The notes: a model not told the origin generated them from the letters alone. A DNA stretch of 57,846 nt from Oscillospiraceae bacterium (GCA_015065135.1 SVQY01000012.1:1-57846); one strand, 5' to 3'; positions 16,353 through 25,248 are shown, counted from the stretch's first letter. Translations and numbers: made by a program.

Positions 16353-17732
16353 TCAAAACTCCTTCTCTGCGCCCAGCGTGATCTGATGGGTCATCCAGCC
16401 GCTTTCCTCGTAGCCGTATGGCTCAAAGGTAAGCTTGCGCAGCAGGGTGGCGGTCTCCTCTCGGGGGCCGCTGCGATCCGACCAGGGTGCCTTGGCGGCA
16501 CCCAGATAACGGGCGAGACGCAGTATGCCATACATCTCCCGGTTCAGGGTGTGCCAGGTGGTGTCCATAATGCCAAACAGCCCGTTTTCGGCAACGGTGT
16601 CGGCGTGGGCCTTGCAGTTGGCATTGCCAAGCCAGGGTGCGCCCATAATATCGAAGCCCCGATCCTTCAGATAGAGCGTGGTGGGGATGGGTGCCTCGGT
16701 CATATTGTACTGCCAGTCTATCAGAACGGTCTCGGGCGCCAGTCCTTGCAGCACCGCCAGACATTCCTCGGGTGTTTTCTTGGCGCAGGCATGTCTGGTC
16801 TGATCACCATAAGCCTCGGGGGGCAGGAACATATCCATCCAGATCATAGGGCGACGCCCCTCCGCAGCGATCTCCCGGGTCAGCTCACCGAGGAACTTCG
16901 GTAGCTTGGCATAAAGGGCAGGATCGTTGGCGTACATATAGGATTCATCCAATCCCGCGTGGAAATAGCTGCCCTCGCCGAACAGCTCATAAAGCTCGGC
17001 GCGCACCTGCCGCAGCAGGGCAAGGGCATCGGGATTGTCGATATTCCAGGACCAACCGTCGGGGGTGAACAGAGCATAAAGCGAGGGATCCTGATCCAAT
17101 ACCACGTGCTTGCCGGAGAGCAGACGACAGCCGCTGGCGTGCCCCAAATGGTTGAACATCGGGATCGGCTCCATGCCAAGCTCCCGCACCTCACGCAGCA
17201 CCTTGCGGATCTGCGCCTTGTCAAAGGCATCGGGAAAGGACAGGGAAGGGTAGCAGTCATATTTGAGCATTCCCCAGAACTCGATCACCACGTGAGTGAA
17301 TTGCAGCGCACCTGCAAGACGTATGCATTTTTTCAAAAAAAGCAGAGACGTCTCGGGAAATACGCAGAAATGGATCATACGGTTGGGGGTCCGGAAGAGA
17401 CCCTCCTGCAGGGTGGGTGCCACAAAAAGCCGACCATCGGTGGTGTATTCGATCCGCATCAGCAGCGCCAGATAGCCGTGCATCAGGGAGGCGGCATCCC
17501 TGCCGATCACCGCAAGGCCGTTTGGATCGGCGGCGACAACGTACTCCGCCTGCGCGGAGAGCTGCGGCAGCACGGGCTCGCCGATCACAAGCCGGTGCGG
17601 TTGCCCTTCGGTCAGCGTCAGAGAGGCGCGATGAAAGGTAAAGCCCTCAAAGAGGCGCAAAACGGTATCGTTTTGCATACATGGATCTGCCTTGGCAGCC
17701 ACGCCGGTAGGCAGAAAATAGACATTGGGCAT
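16353..17732 (-). CDS. GH20-like beta-N-acetylhexosaminidase
   Basis: 459-residue protein with a GH20-type layout: an N-terminal alpha/beta domain (about 1-110), then a TIM barrel with HAGLDE at about 258-263, matching the HxGxDE active-site motif (Asp stabiliser, Glu acid/base) of beta-hexosaminidases. The substrate is probably a terminal N-acetylglucosamine or galactosamine residue. There is no signal peptide, so it would act inside the cell on imported glycans. ATG 17732 is chosen (GGAAGGGGG upstream); a longer frame to 17786 overlaps the promoter. Divergence from characterised GH20 members is considerable, so substrate assignment is tentative. Confidence 0.72.
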   Translation of the reverse strand: MPNVYFLPTGVAAKADPCMQNDTVLRLFEGFTFHRASLTLTEGQPHRLVIGEPVLPQLSAQAEYVVAADPNGLAVIGRDAASLMHGYLALLMRIEYTTDGRLFVAPTLQEGLFRTPNRMIHFCVFPETSLLFLKKCIRLAGALQFTHVVIEFWGMLKYDCYPSLSFPDAFDKAQIRKVLREVRELGMEPIPMFNHLGHASGCRLLSGKHVVLDQDPSLYALFTPDGWSWNIDNPDALALLRQVRAELYELFGEGSYFHAGLDESYMYANDPALYAKLPKFLGELTREIAAEGRRPMIWMDMFLPPEAYGDQTRHACAKKTPEECLAVLQGLAPETVLIDWQYNMTEAPIPTTLYLKDRGFDIMGAPWLGNANCKAHADTVAENGLFGIMDTTWHTLNREMYGILRLARYLGAAKAPWSDRSGPREETATLLRKLTFEPYGYEESGWMTHQITLGAEKEF

Positions 17733-17757
17733 AGAAAATACCCCCTTCCTTGAGGTC

Positions 17758-17786
17758 ATCATATCATAAGGAAGGGGCTTTGTCAA
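17758..17786 (-). promoter_or_regulatory. Sigma-A promoter of the GH20-like gene
   Basis: Minus strand TTGACA, 17-bp spacer, TATGAT. An inverted repeat (CCCCTTCCTT 17742-17751 and AAGGAAGGGG 17768-17777) brackets the -10 region. Confidence 0.65.
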
Positions 17787-17790
17787 GGAA

Positions 17791-17808
17791 AAGCGGGTCG
17801 CCCCGCTT
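17791..17808 (-). terminator. Terminator of spoVM
   Basis: AAGCGGG-TCGC-CCCGCTT hairpin followed on the minus strand by TTTTCC. It overlaps the last bases of the spoVM stop codon. Confidence 0.6.
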
Positions 17809-17887
17809 ATTTTCTTTTTTCTACACGAAAGATGCGCCGCAGCAAGGGGGTGAGCAGGGCAGGGGGCTTCATCAAAACGATCTTCAT
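17807..17887 (-). CDS. spoVM: Stage V sporulation protein SpoVM
   Basis: 26-residue amphipathic peptide. It has exactly the length of Bacillus subtilis SpoVM and shares key positions: MK start, Lys7, Pro9, Leu12 and Arg17, with a basic C-terminus (VEKRK). SpoVM recognises the curved forespore outer membrane and recruits SpoIVA to begin coat assembly; Pro9 keeps the helix shallow in the membrane. An AAGGAG lies before the ATG, and the gene starts one base after the stop of the upstream 57-codon gene. In Bacillus, spoVM follows thiN; here it lies just beyond thiN with one GH20-like gene between, on the other strand. Strong evidence that the organism can form spores. Confidence 0.88.
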   Translation of the reverse strand: MKIVLMKPPALLTPLLRRIFRVEKRK

Positions 17888-17888
17888 A

Positions 17889-18062
17889 TCAGTTCTCCTT
17901 ATCTGTAATATCGGATGAAAAGTAGCGGTGCAGCGCATAGGCAGCGGTCAGTAAAAGGCCTGTGCCAAGCAGGCACAGCATCATTTTAGGCAGACACAGA
18001 GCCAGTACGGCTCCTGCACCGAAGGCAAGCAGCAGGTGCTTGCCGGAAAGCTCCTTCGGCAT
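17889..18062 (-). CDS. Small two-helix membrane protein upstream of spoVM
   Basis: 57-residue hydrophobic protein, not recognised. Short basic N-terminus (MPKELSGKH), two likely membrane segments (LLLAFGAGAVLALCLP and MMLCLLGTGLLLTAAYAL), then a charged tail (DITDKEN). The ATG at 18062 follows GGAGGG; an upstream ATG at 18083 lacks spacing support. Its stop is one base from the spoVM start and its 3' end carries the spoVM ribosome site, so the two are co-translated. A role in sporulation is inferred only from this pairing. No clear sigma-E or sigma-G promoter was found upstream. Confidence 0.6.
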   Translation of the reverse strand: MPKELSGKHLLLAFGAGAVLALCLPKMMLCLLGTGLLLTAAYALHRYFSSDITDKEN

Positions 18063-18140
18063 GGCGATCCCTCCTTTTCTCATTGACAGAATATGCACCC
18101 GACTGCGTTTTCGCTCATAGAATGGAGTGAGGTGAGGCAT

Positions 18141-19967
18141 ATGTGTTCGATCAACGGTATGATCAATTTCAAGGAGCCGTCAAGAGTCTGCGGCAAGGTG
18201 CTCGCCGCTGCGGGAGAGCGACTTTGCCACCGTGGGCCGGATGGAAACGGCGCCTTCTTTGCGCCTGGTGTGGGTTTGTACCACAATCGCCTGGCGGTGA
18301 TGGATCCCGAAAAGGGTGCGCAGCCGATGCGCGCATTTCACGGCGGTATATGGTACACCATCGTCTATAACGGTGAGATCTATAATGCTGCGGAGCTTCG
18401 CCACACGCTGGCGGCACAGGGTGCCTGCTTTCGCACCGGATGCGATACCGAGGTGGTGCTTTGGAGCTATATCTTATATGGAGAGAGCTGCCCCGAGCAG
18501 CTCAACGGCATCTTTGCCTTTGCGGTATACGACCCCGGCAGAGAGCAGGTCTTTCTGGCCAGAGACCGCCTTGGTGTAAAACCGCTTTTCTATGCCCGTT
18601 GCGGGGGTAATTTTTATTTTTCTTCCGAAATAAAGGGGCTTTTTGCAAGCAAGGAGATCGAGCCGGAGGTGGATATCGAGGGGCTTTGGCAGCTGCTTTA
18701 TCTCACGCCTGTCACGCTGCCCGGCAGCGGCGTTTTCAGGCAGATCTCCGAGCTTTTGCCCGGGCACGCAGCCCGTGTGACGCGTGACGGCTTTTCTGAA
18801 TGGGCGTATTGGAGACTGCAGGCAGCACCCTCTGCCGACGATGCGCCAACTGCCGTAGCAAGGGTGAGAGAGCTGTTTTGCGATGCGGTAGGACGGCAGC
18901 TTACAAGCGATGTGCCGTTGGCAGTGCTGCTTTCCGGCGGATTGGATTCCTCGGCTATCACGGCAGTAGCAGCGGAAAAGCTGCGGGAGCAGGGGCGGCG
19001 ACTTTCCACCTATTCCTTTGAATACGAGGGGAATAAGGAGAACTTCAAGGCCTCGCTTTTTCAGCCTCAGGGGGACGATCTGTTTGCCACCGAGCTTGCC
19101 GCCGCGCTTGATACCGACCACACCGTGCTGACTGCCCCCACCGAGACGGTGGCCGCGCTGCTGACCGATGCCACGCACGCCAGAGACCTGCCGGGGCAGG
19201 CGGATATCGATTCCTCGCTGCTCTATTTTTGCAACGAGATCAAAAAGCGGCACACGGTCATCCTTTCGGGAGAATGCTCGGATGAGATCTTCGGGGGCTA
19301 CCCCTGGTTCTATCGCCGCGAGATGCTGCAGCGCGAGCTGTTTCCCTGGCTGCACGATCCGCACACGCGCATCTCACTGTTTGATGAGAAGCTGGTGAGA
19401 CCCGATGAGGGACTGGAGCATATGCGTGAGGTCTATCGTCGGAGCGTGGCGGCTTGCCCCGTGGTGGAGGGAGAGTGCGAGGCGGACCGCACCGCGCGGA
19501 TCGCCACCTGGCTTTCCACCGGATATTTTATGGCAAATCTGCTTGCCCGTAAAGATCGTATGAGCATGTACGCGGCGGTGGAGGTGCGCGTTCCCTTTGC
19601 CGATCACCGTATTCTGGAGTACGTCTTCAATCTGCCTTGGTCGGTAAAATACGAAAACGGTGTTGAAAAATCGCTGCTTCGCCGTGCAATGGAGGGGTAT
19701 TTGCCACAGCGTGTGCTTTGGCGTAAAAAGAGTCCGTACCCCAAAACACACCACCCGCTTTACGAGCAGCGCGTGCGCGAAATGCTGGCTGATCGACTGC
19801 ACCGCGGCGGCTTTCTCTCTGCCTATTTAAAGCCTCGCCGTCTGGCGGCGCTGCTGGAGGGGGAGAGCAGCACCTGGTTCGGTCAGCTGATGGCGCGACC
19901 GCAGCTGCTGGCGTGGCTTGTGCAGCTGGACGAGTGGTTTGAATTTTACAAAGTAAAATTGGTATAG
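18141..19967 (+). CDS. asnB: Asparagine synthase (glutamine-hydrolysing)
   Basis: 608 residues. Class II glutamine amidotransferase domain with Cys2 nucleophile (MCSINGM), RGPDG-like HRGPDGNGAF and YNGEIYN, then the ATP-pyrophosphatase synthase domain with SGGLDSSA (about 268-275) and SGECSDEIFGGY. It makes asparagine from aspartate, glutamine and ATP; length matches class AsnB (about 600-630). The start is at 18141 because Cys must be residue 2 after Met removal; GAGGTGAGG precedes it. It follows the divergent spoVM operon and is followed closely by a promoter for the next gene. A sporulation-linked paralogue exists in Bacillus (asnO), which cannot be excluded. Confidence 0.92.
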   Translation: MCSINGMINFKEPSRVCGKVLAAAGERLCHRGPDGNGAFFAPGVGLYHNRLAVMDPEKGAQPMRAFHGGIWYTIVYNGEIYNAAELRHTLAAQGACFRTGCDTEVVLWSYILYGESCPEQLNGIFAFAVYDPGREQVFLARDRLGVKPLFYARCGGNFYFSSEIKGLFASKEIEPEVDIEGLWQLLYLTPVTLPGSGVFRQISELLPGHAARVTRDGFSEWAYWRLQAAPSADDAPTAVARVRELFCDAVGRQLTSDVPLAVLLSGGLDSSAITAVAAEKLREQGRRLSTYSFEYEGNKENFKASLFQPQGDDLFATELAAALDTDHTVLTAPTETVAALLTDATHARDLPGQADIDSSLLYFCNEIKKRHTVILSGECSDEIFGGYPWFYRREMLQRELFPWLHDPHTRISLFDEKLVRPDEGLEHMREVYRRSVAACPVVEGECEADRTARIATWLSTGYFMANLLARKDRMSMYAAVEVRVPFADHRILEYVFNLPWSVKYENGVEKSLLRRAMEGYLPQRVLWRKKSPYPKTHHPLYEQRVREMLADRLHRGGFLSAYLKPRRLAALLEGESSTWFGQLMARPQLLAWLVQLDEWFEFYKVKLV

Positions 19968-19971
19968 GTCC

Positions 19972-20001
19972 TTGACTTTTGCACCTGTTTTGCATTATAC
20001 T
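19972..20001 (+). promoter_or_regulatory. Sigma-A promoter of the phosphodiesterase gene
   Basis: TTGACT, 18-bp spacer, TATACT, starting five bases after the asnB stop. Confidence 0.65.
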
Positions 20002-20050
20002 GGTGATAGTGGCAGCAATGCCCGTATAACCAAAAGGAAGGTAAATACAG

Positions 20051-20893
20051 ATGAGCTTTGACAGAAGGGTGACCCTTGCCGGACACAGAGGCTGGCGCGC
20101 CAAATATCCCGAAAACACCATGCGCGGCTTTCGTGAGGTGCTGAAGATCGACATCGACGCCATTGAGATGGATGCGCATATGACGGCGGATTATCAGATC
20201 GTCGTTTGCCACGATGCGGATCTTTCCCGTACCACCGATACGAAGGGCAAGATCTACCGTATGACGCTGGAGGAGGTCCGCAAGGCGGACGCCGGCATTA
20301 AGTTTGGAGAGGAGTTCAAGGGCGAAAGAGTCCCCACAATGGTGGAGTTCCTGGAGCTGATGGCGACCCGCCCCGATATCAAGCTGCTGCTGGAGCTGAA
20401 GGATTATCCCGAGGAGCTGGGCGATTTTGCCTACGCCTCTGCCGAGCTGACCCTGTCGCTTTGCCGCCAGTACGGTGTATTCGGCAAGGATCGATTGACC
20501 GTGATCACCTTCTCTGCAGGGCTTTGCGCCTGGCTGCGCACCCGCTATACCAAGGAGGACTTCTCGATCCACGGCTTCTATCCCAAGACGATGATGAAGG
20601 GTTACGAAAAGGACGATCCCTACAAGTATTACGATGAGGTCTGCATCTTCAACCGCGCCGGCAAGACTCCCGAGGGCTTCCCTATGCACGTGGATAGCCC
20701 CGTGGCCGACAAGGCGAGATTTACCGAGTTTGCGCTGATGGGCATCAAGCCCTGTGTGCACTATGGCATGAATACCGATGAGGAGGTCTATCGCCGGTCG
20801 CTGGAGAACGGTGCCATTGGCTTTACCTGCGATCACCCCGACATCTGTGGCGCTTATCTGGATAAATACGGCGCACGCAAGCTGAAGAAATGA
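20051..20893 (+). CDS. Glycerophosphodiester phosphodiesterase family protein
   Basis: 280-residue TIM-barrel enzyme. GHRGWRAKYPENT (11-23) holds the catalytic His and Glu-Asn pair, then IEMDAHMT (metal-binding Glu and Asp) and VVCHDADLSRTT with the second catalytic His, as in GDPD enzymes that split glycerophosphodiesters to glycerol-3-phosphate and an alcohol. There is no signal peptide. AAGGAAGG lies upstream of the ATG. It has its own promoter and terminator. The exact headgroup is unknown. Confidence 0.88.
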   Translation: MSFDRRVTLAGHRGWRAKYPENTMRGFREVLKIDIDAIEMDAHMTADYQIVVCHDADLSRTTDTKGKIYRMTLEEVRKADAGIKFGEEFKGERVPTMVEFLELMATRPDIKLLLELKDYPEELGDFAYASAELTLSLCRQYGVFGKDRLTVITFSAGLCAWLRTRYTKEDFSIHGFYPKTMMKGYEKDDPYKYYDEVCIFNRAGKTPEGFPMHVDSPVADKARFTEFALMGIKPCVHYGMNTDEEVYRRSLENGAIGFTCDHPDICGAYLDKYGARKLKK

Positions 20894-20922
20894 TATTCAC
20901 CGTTTTGGACGGTGAATGAGGA

Positions 20923-20960
20923 AAGGGCAAGCCCCATGGGGCTTGCCCTTAGTCTTTTTT
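20923..20960 (+). terminator. Terminator of the phosphodiesterase gene
   Basis: 13-bp stem AAGGGCAAGCCCC / GGGGCTTGCCCTT followed by AGTCTTTTTT. A weaker hairpin (20896-20916) precedes it. Confidence 0.85.
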
Positions 20961-21012
20961 GTGCCAACGGCGCATAGGATAAAAGGAATTTATCGAAAGC
21001 GAGGCGCAAAAA

Positions 21013-23658
21013 ATGACTGAGGAAGTGAGAGGCCGCAGAGGCTTGGAGGCGCACGAGGTGGAGGCCTCGCGGCAAGCACACGGCGCAAATATCCTGAAAC
21101 GTGTCAGGAAAAAGAGCTTTTTGAAGGTGTTTTTCTCGAATTTGAACGACCCCGTGATCAAGGTGCTGCTGCTGGCGCTGGGGCTGCATTTGCTGCTGCT
21201 GATCTTTCATAACGGTGACGTGATGGAAACGGTGGGTATCGCGGTTTCGGCGCTGCTTGCCACCGCCATCTCTTCCTTTTCCGAATACGGTAGCGAGGCT
21301 GCCTTTCAGCGGCTCAGCGAGGCGTGCGGCACCGATCGCTGCCGCGTGCGCCGCGGCGGCCGTGTATGTGAGCTGGCGGTTTCGGAGCTGGTGGTCGGAG
21401 ATGTGGTGATCCTGGGCGCGGGAGAGCGTATCCCCGCGGACGGGGTGCTTTTTTGCGGTTTTTTAACGGTGGACCAATCGCCGCTTACCGGTGAGAGTCG
21501 GGAAGCGGAAAAGCGTCCCTATCACGCAGGCGAGCCGCGGGATCCCGGCGCGGCAGGCGCGGTGTTTTCCGGCTGCACGATCCTTTCGGGGGAGGGAGAG
21601 ATGCAGGTGACTGCTGTGGGGGATGCGACTTTTCTCGGTGGCATCTCCGGGGAACTGCAGGCGGTGACCAGAGAAAGCCCTCTGCGGCGCAGGCTGGCAA
21701 AGCTTGCCGGGCAGATCAGCGTGCTCGGCTATGTGGCGGCCGCCGTTTGTGCGCTGGCTTTTCTCTTCTACAGTCTGGTGCTGGATGCACACTTTGAAGG
21801 GGCGGAGATCCTGGCGCGGCTGCGTGATCTGCCCTATCTGGCAGGTGTGCTGCTCCACGCGCTGACCCTGGCGCTGACGGTGGTCGTGGTGGCGGTGCCG
21901 GAGGGGCTGCCGATGATGATCGCGGTGGTGCTCTCTGCCAATATGCGGCGGATGGTGCGGGATCGGGTGCTGGTGCGTACTCCCGCAGGGCCGGAGGCTG
22001 CCGGCAGTATGAATATCCTGTTCACCGATAAGACCGGCACGCTGACTGCGGGAAAGCTGTCGCTTTCCGCCATTCTGACCGCCGACGGGGAGCATCGCGA
22101 GGTGCGTGCGCTGCGGCGCAAAGCGCCGGCGCTTTGCGCAAGCCTTTCGCTCTCTGCCCATCTCAATTCCGGTGCGGTGTGTGGCGAACGGGAGGGAAAA
22201 ATGGCGGCGCTAGGCGGCAATGCCACCGACCGCGCGCTGCTCTCGGCCTTTTTGACCGAGGCTGCGCCGACAGAAGCCGTGGCAGAGCGGCTGCCCTTTG
22301 ACAGTGAACGTAAATTCGCTGCCGTTCGATTGGAGAGCGGGCGCGTGCTGGTAACGGGAGCGCCGGATCGACTTGCACCCTTTTTGCGCACGGCGGAACG
22401 GGAGCAGGGAGGGAGATCGCCCCTGCTGGCGGCACCCTTTATGGCGCGCGTAAGGGCACGGATGCGCTGCGGAGAGCGTGTGGTGCTGCTATGCGAAAGC
22501 GACCGTATGCCCACGAACGGGTGTGATTTTTCCCTATGCTTGCTGGCGGCGGTGGCCTTTGCGGATCCGCTGCGCCCCAATGCCAAGGAGGCGGTGCGTA
22601 CCCTGCAGGGCGCAGGCGTGCAGGTGGTCATGATCACCGGCGACGGCAAGGAAACGGCGGCGCACATTGCCGCTGCCTGCGGCATTTTGCATCGGGACGG
22701 CGCGGTGCTGGAGGGCAGGGAGCTGGCGTCGCTTTCGGATGAGGAGCTGACGGCGCTGCTGCCCCATCTTGCCGTGGTGGCTCGGGCGCTGCCCGGAGAT
22801 AAGAGCCGCCTCATCCGCCTTTCCGAGGCCGCCGGGCTTGTGGTAGGTATGACGGGAGACGGCATCAACGATGCGCCTGCTTTGAAAATGGCGGACGTGG
22901 GCTTTGCTATGGGTAGCGGCACGCAGGTAGCCAAGGAGGCAGGCGATGTGGTGCTGCTGGACGACGATCTTTCCTCTGTATGCAAGGCGGTGCTTTACGG
23001 GCGCACGATCTTCAAAAGCATCCGAAAATTCATCACGTTGCAGCTTATTATGAACTTTTGCGCGGTCGGGATCTCGATCATCGGGCCTTTTATTGGCTTT
23101 GATGCACCGGTCACCGTGGTGCAGATGCTCTGGATCAATCTGATCATGGATACTCTGGGTGGCCTTGCCTTTGCGGGAGAGGCGCCGATGCCGTACTATA
23201 TGAAGGAGCAGCCCAAAAAGCGGGAGGAGCCGATCCTGACAAGAGCATTGGCTGTGCGGATCGCTGTGTTGACCCTTTTCACCGTGGGGCTGTCGGTGCT
23301 TTTTCTGACCCTGCCGCAGATCCGTTCCTTTTATCATTTTGAAGAAGGTCCGCTGCGGCTGCTTACCGCCTTTTTTGCCTTTTTCATCTTTGCAGGCGTG
23401 CTGAATTGCTTCAATGCGCGCACCGATCGGGCACGGATGCTGACCGGCATCGGCAAAAACCCCACCTTTTTGCTCATTATGGGGCTGGTAGCGGTCACGC
23501 AGGTGCTGTTCGTGTATCTGGGTGGCAGCGTGCTGCGCACCCTGCCGCTGCAGGCGGCGGAACTGGGGCTGGCGCTCGGTATGGCGGCGCTGACGTTGCC
23601 CTTTGGCTTTCTGCATCTGGCCTGGAGGAGGCTTGGCGGCAAGGAACGCTTGTACTGA
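21013..23658 (+). CDS. P2-type cation-transporting ATPase, probably Ca2+
   Basis: 881-residue P-type ATPase. N-terminal cation-ATPase domain, actuator loop with LTGES (about 159-163), the M4 motif PEGLP (about 296-300), phosphorylation site DKTGTLT (Asp339), hinge TGDGINDAPAL (about 615-625) and an M6 segment WINLIMDTLGGLAFA resembling calmodulin-type/P2B Ca2+ pumps (Asn and Asp ligands). Ten membrane spans are expected. Ca2+ export is the best guess; Mn2+ or K+/Na+ are less likely. ATG 21013 follows GAGGCG. No neighbour points to its regulation. Confidence 0.88.
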   Translation: MTEEVRGRRGLEAHEVEASRQAHGANILKRVRKKSFLKVFFSNLNDPVIKVLLLALGLHLLLLIFHNGDVMETVGIAVSALLATAISSFSEYGSEAAFQRLSEACGTDRCRVRRGGRVCELAVSELVVGDVVILGAGERIPADGVLFCGFLTVDQSPLTGESREAEKRPYHAGEPRDPGAAGAVFSGCTILSGEGEMQVTAVGDATFLGGISGELQAVTRESPLRRRLAKLAGQISVLGYVAAAVCALAFLFYSLVLDAHFEGAEILARLRDLPYLAGVLLHALTLALTVVVVAVPEGLPMMIAVVLSANMRRMVRDRVLVRTPAGPEAAGSMNILFTDKTGTLTAGKLSLSAILTADGEHREVRALRRKAPALCASLSLSAHLNSGAVCGEREGKMAALGGNATDRALLSAFLTEAAPTEAVAERLPFDSERKFAAVRLESGRVLVTGAPDRLAPFLRTAEREQGGRSPLLAAPFMARVRARMRCGERVVLLCESDRMPTNGCDFSLCLLAAVAFADPLRPNAKEAVRTLQGAGVQVVMITGDGKETAAHIAAACGILHRDGAVLEGRELASLSDEELTALLPHLAVVARALPGDKSRLIRLSEAAGLVVGMTGDGINDAPALKMADVGFAMGSGTQVAKEAGDVVLLDDDLSSVCKAVLYGRTIFKSIRKFITLQLIMNFCAVGISIIGPFIGFDAPVTVVQMLWINLIMDTLGGLAFAGEAPMPYYMKEQPKKREEPILTRALAVRIAVLTLFTVGLSVLFLTLPQIRSFYHFEEGPLRLLTAFFAFFIFAGVLNCFNARTDRARMLTGIGKNPTFLLIMGLVAVTQVLFVYLGGSVLRTLPLQAAELGLALGMAALTLPFGFLHLAWRRLGGKERLY

Positions 23659-23659
23659 A

Positions 23660-23696
23660 AAACGGGGTCGAAAACCAGCGGTTTTCGACCCCGTTT
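23660..23696. terminator. Bidirectional terminator after the ATPase
   Basis: 17-bp stem AAACGGGGTCGAAAACC and complement with an AGC loop, between convergent genes. Confidence 0.82.
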
Positions 23697-23702
23697 CGGG
23701 GG

Positions 23703-24563
23703 TTATAGCGGAATTTCCACCGTGCCCTCAAAGGTGCGGTGGATCTGCTCGGCATTTTCCTCCGCCCACGCGTTGTCGGGGGCGTGGGCCTTGCCCACAT
23801 ATTCGGTATGCATAGCACGGTCGCCTGCGATACAGGTAGGCTCCAGCAAGATCTTGGCATCTACCTCCTTGTAAAACTTCAGCAGACCTGTGTCGCAAAG
23901 GGCGTGGTGGGGCATCTGCAAAATATCGCATTTCAGCTTTTTGTGATAGATCCAGGTGACTACCTGCAGATTGCGGGAAACGGCATCGCCGGTGAACATG
24001 ATCTTTTTGTTCTTTGCCTGCACGGTAAAGATCATAGAGCTGGCGTTGCAGTTGAAGGCGTGGTTGATGATGCGGCAGTCATAGGGATAATAAAGGAAGT
24101 GAAATTCCAGTCCATCCACCGACATTCTCTCATCCAGCTCGGGTGCGTGGCAGTCGGCACCGCAAAGCGCCGCCAGCTCGGCCATCATACGATTGGCATC
24201 AATATTGGAGGCCTTGCCGTTCTGTTCCACGAAATCCTCGGGGAAGCGGTAGAGCAGGGTGCGTATCTTCACACGGGCGAGCAGCTCGGGGGTGTGACAG
24301 ATGGTGTGCAGCACGCCGAAGTGATCCGAATGGGGGTGTGTCATGATCCAAAGCTCCACCTCGGGGCGCTTGCCGCCTGCCTGCTGCTCCAGCAGCGCGA
24401 GAAAATCCTCTGTGTCGTTCGGCTTGCCGCCGTCGATCACGATCAGCTTGCCGTTCTCGGTCACAAGAATGTAACCCATGCCCGCGGCGTGCCAGCCGAC
24501 GGTGCTGTTGAAGTCGCCGTCATAATAAGAGGACTTGGTGCAATATTGTATCAGCTTTTCCAT
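23703..24563 (-). CDS. MBL-fold metallohydrolase
   Basis: 286-residue metallo-beta-lactamase-fold protein. THPHSDHFG at 75-83 gives the HxHxDH metal motif (His76, His78, Asp80, His81); FTGDAVSR holds a later metal Asp, and LQMPHHALCD another His. ComEC-type or RNase-type helper domains are absent, so it is a stand-alone hydrolase of unknown substrate. ATG 24563 follows GAAAGGAG. Monocistronic. Confidence 0.82.
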   Translation of the reverse strand: MEKLIQYCTKSSYYDGDFNSTVGWHAAGMGYILVTENGKLIVIDGGKPNDTEDFLALLEQQAGGKRPEVELWIMTHPHSDHFGVLHTICHTPELLARVKIRTLLYRFPEDFVEQNGKASNIDANRMMAELAALCGADCHAPELDERMSVDGLEFHFLYYPYDCRIINHAFNCNASSMIFTVQAKNKKIMFTGDAVSRNLQVVTWIYHKKLKCDILQMPHHALCDTGLLKFYKEVDAKILLEPTCIAGDRAMHTEYVGKAHAPDNAWAEENAEQIHRTFEGTVEIPL

Positions 24564-24591
24564 GGTGCTGCTCCTTTCATTTTCTGATATG

Positions 24592-24621
24592 ATGATACAA
24601 TACTTTCAAAGGATTTGTCAA
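24592..24621 (-). promoter_or_regulatory. Sigma-A promoter of the MBL-fold gene
   Basis: Minus strand TTGACA (24621-24616), 18-bp spacer, TATCAT. Confidence 0.6.
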
Positions 24622-24680
24622 GTCATCTTGCGCCAAAAAGCGAGGAAAATGCTGCCGCGGACGCAAAAAAACGCTTCCGT

Positions 24681-24711
24681 ATGGCAAAAATGCGCTCCGC
24701 GCGGCTGCCAT
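24681..24711. other. Hairpin between divergent promoters
   Basis: ATGGCA and TGCCAT form outer arms, with GCGC / GCGC inner pairing, lying between two promoters that point away from it. No start or terminator tail; function unknown. Confidence 0.3.
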
Positions 24712-24746
24712 TGCCTGCCGTTGCCTTTCTTGCACGCTAAAATTAT

Positions 24747-24776
24747 TTGACAAATGTGGCGTAAAAATGTTATACT
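24747..24776 (+). promoter_or_regulatory. Sigma-A promoter of the NfeD-SPFH operon
   Basis: TTGACA, 18-bp spacer, TATACT; a second -10-like TATAAT follows at 24776-24781. Confidence 0.65.
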
Positions 24777-24825
24777 ATAATCACACAGGATGCATCGATG
24801 CAATGTGTAGAAGGGAGGACGGAAA

Positions 24826-25248
24826 ATGCTGTTTTTATGGATCGCTGTACTGGTCCTTGCCATTGTGATCGAGGCAACCACCAGCGATATGGTCGCCGTC
24901 TGGTTTATGCCGGCAGCCATCGTCTCCTTGGTGCTTTCTCTGATCCCCGGCGTGCCGTGGTGGGTGCAGGTGCTGGTCTTTGTGGCGGTAGGATTGATCC
25001 TTGTAGTCGCAACACGACCGCTTTGCCGTCGGCTACTGCGCGGAAAGCGCACCAGAACCAACGCAGACGCGCTGATCGGTCAGATCTGCATCGTGACCGA
25101 GGAGATCCGCAATATCGACGGTCTTGGCGAGGTCAAGATCGGCGGACTTTGCTGGTCGGCCAGAGCCAAGGAGGCAGAGCGGATCATTCCGGTGGGCGAG
25201 CGGGTAGAGATCGTGGCCATCGAGGGTGTAAAATTGATCGTCAAATAA
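24826..25248 (+). CDS. NfeD family membrane protein
   Basis: 140-residue short NfeD (1b type). Two or three hydrophobic segments in the first 65 residues (MLFLWIAVLVLAIVIEA, MPAAIVSLVLSLIPGVPW, VQVLVFVAVGLILVV), then a C-terminal OB-fold (about 80-140) ending VEIVAIEGVKLIVK. Short NfeD proteins are almost always encoded with an SPFH/stomatin partner; here that partner starts 18 bases downstream. AGGGAGGA precedes the ATG. Proposed roles are membrane microdomain organisation and quality control. Confidence 0.88.
   Translation: MLFLWIAVLVLAIVIEATTSDMVAVWFMPAAIVSLVLSLIPGVPWWVQVLVFVAVGLILVVATRPLCRRLLRGKRTRTNADALIGQICIVTEEIRNIDGLGEVKIGGLCWSARAKEAERIIPVGERVEIVAIEGVKLIVK

Noticed and set aside
18062-18125. 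A sigma-E promoter before the spoVM operon (GCATATT as -35)
   Set aside because: No matching -10 box at the expected 13-15 base distance; not called.
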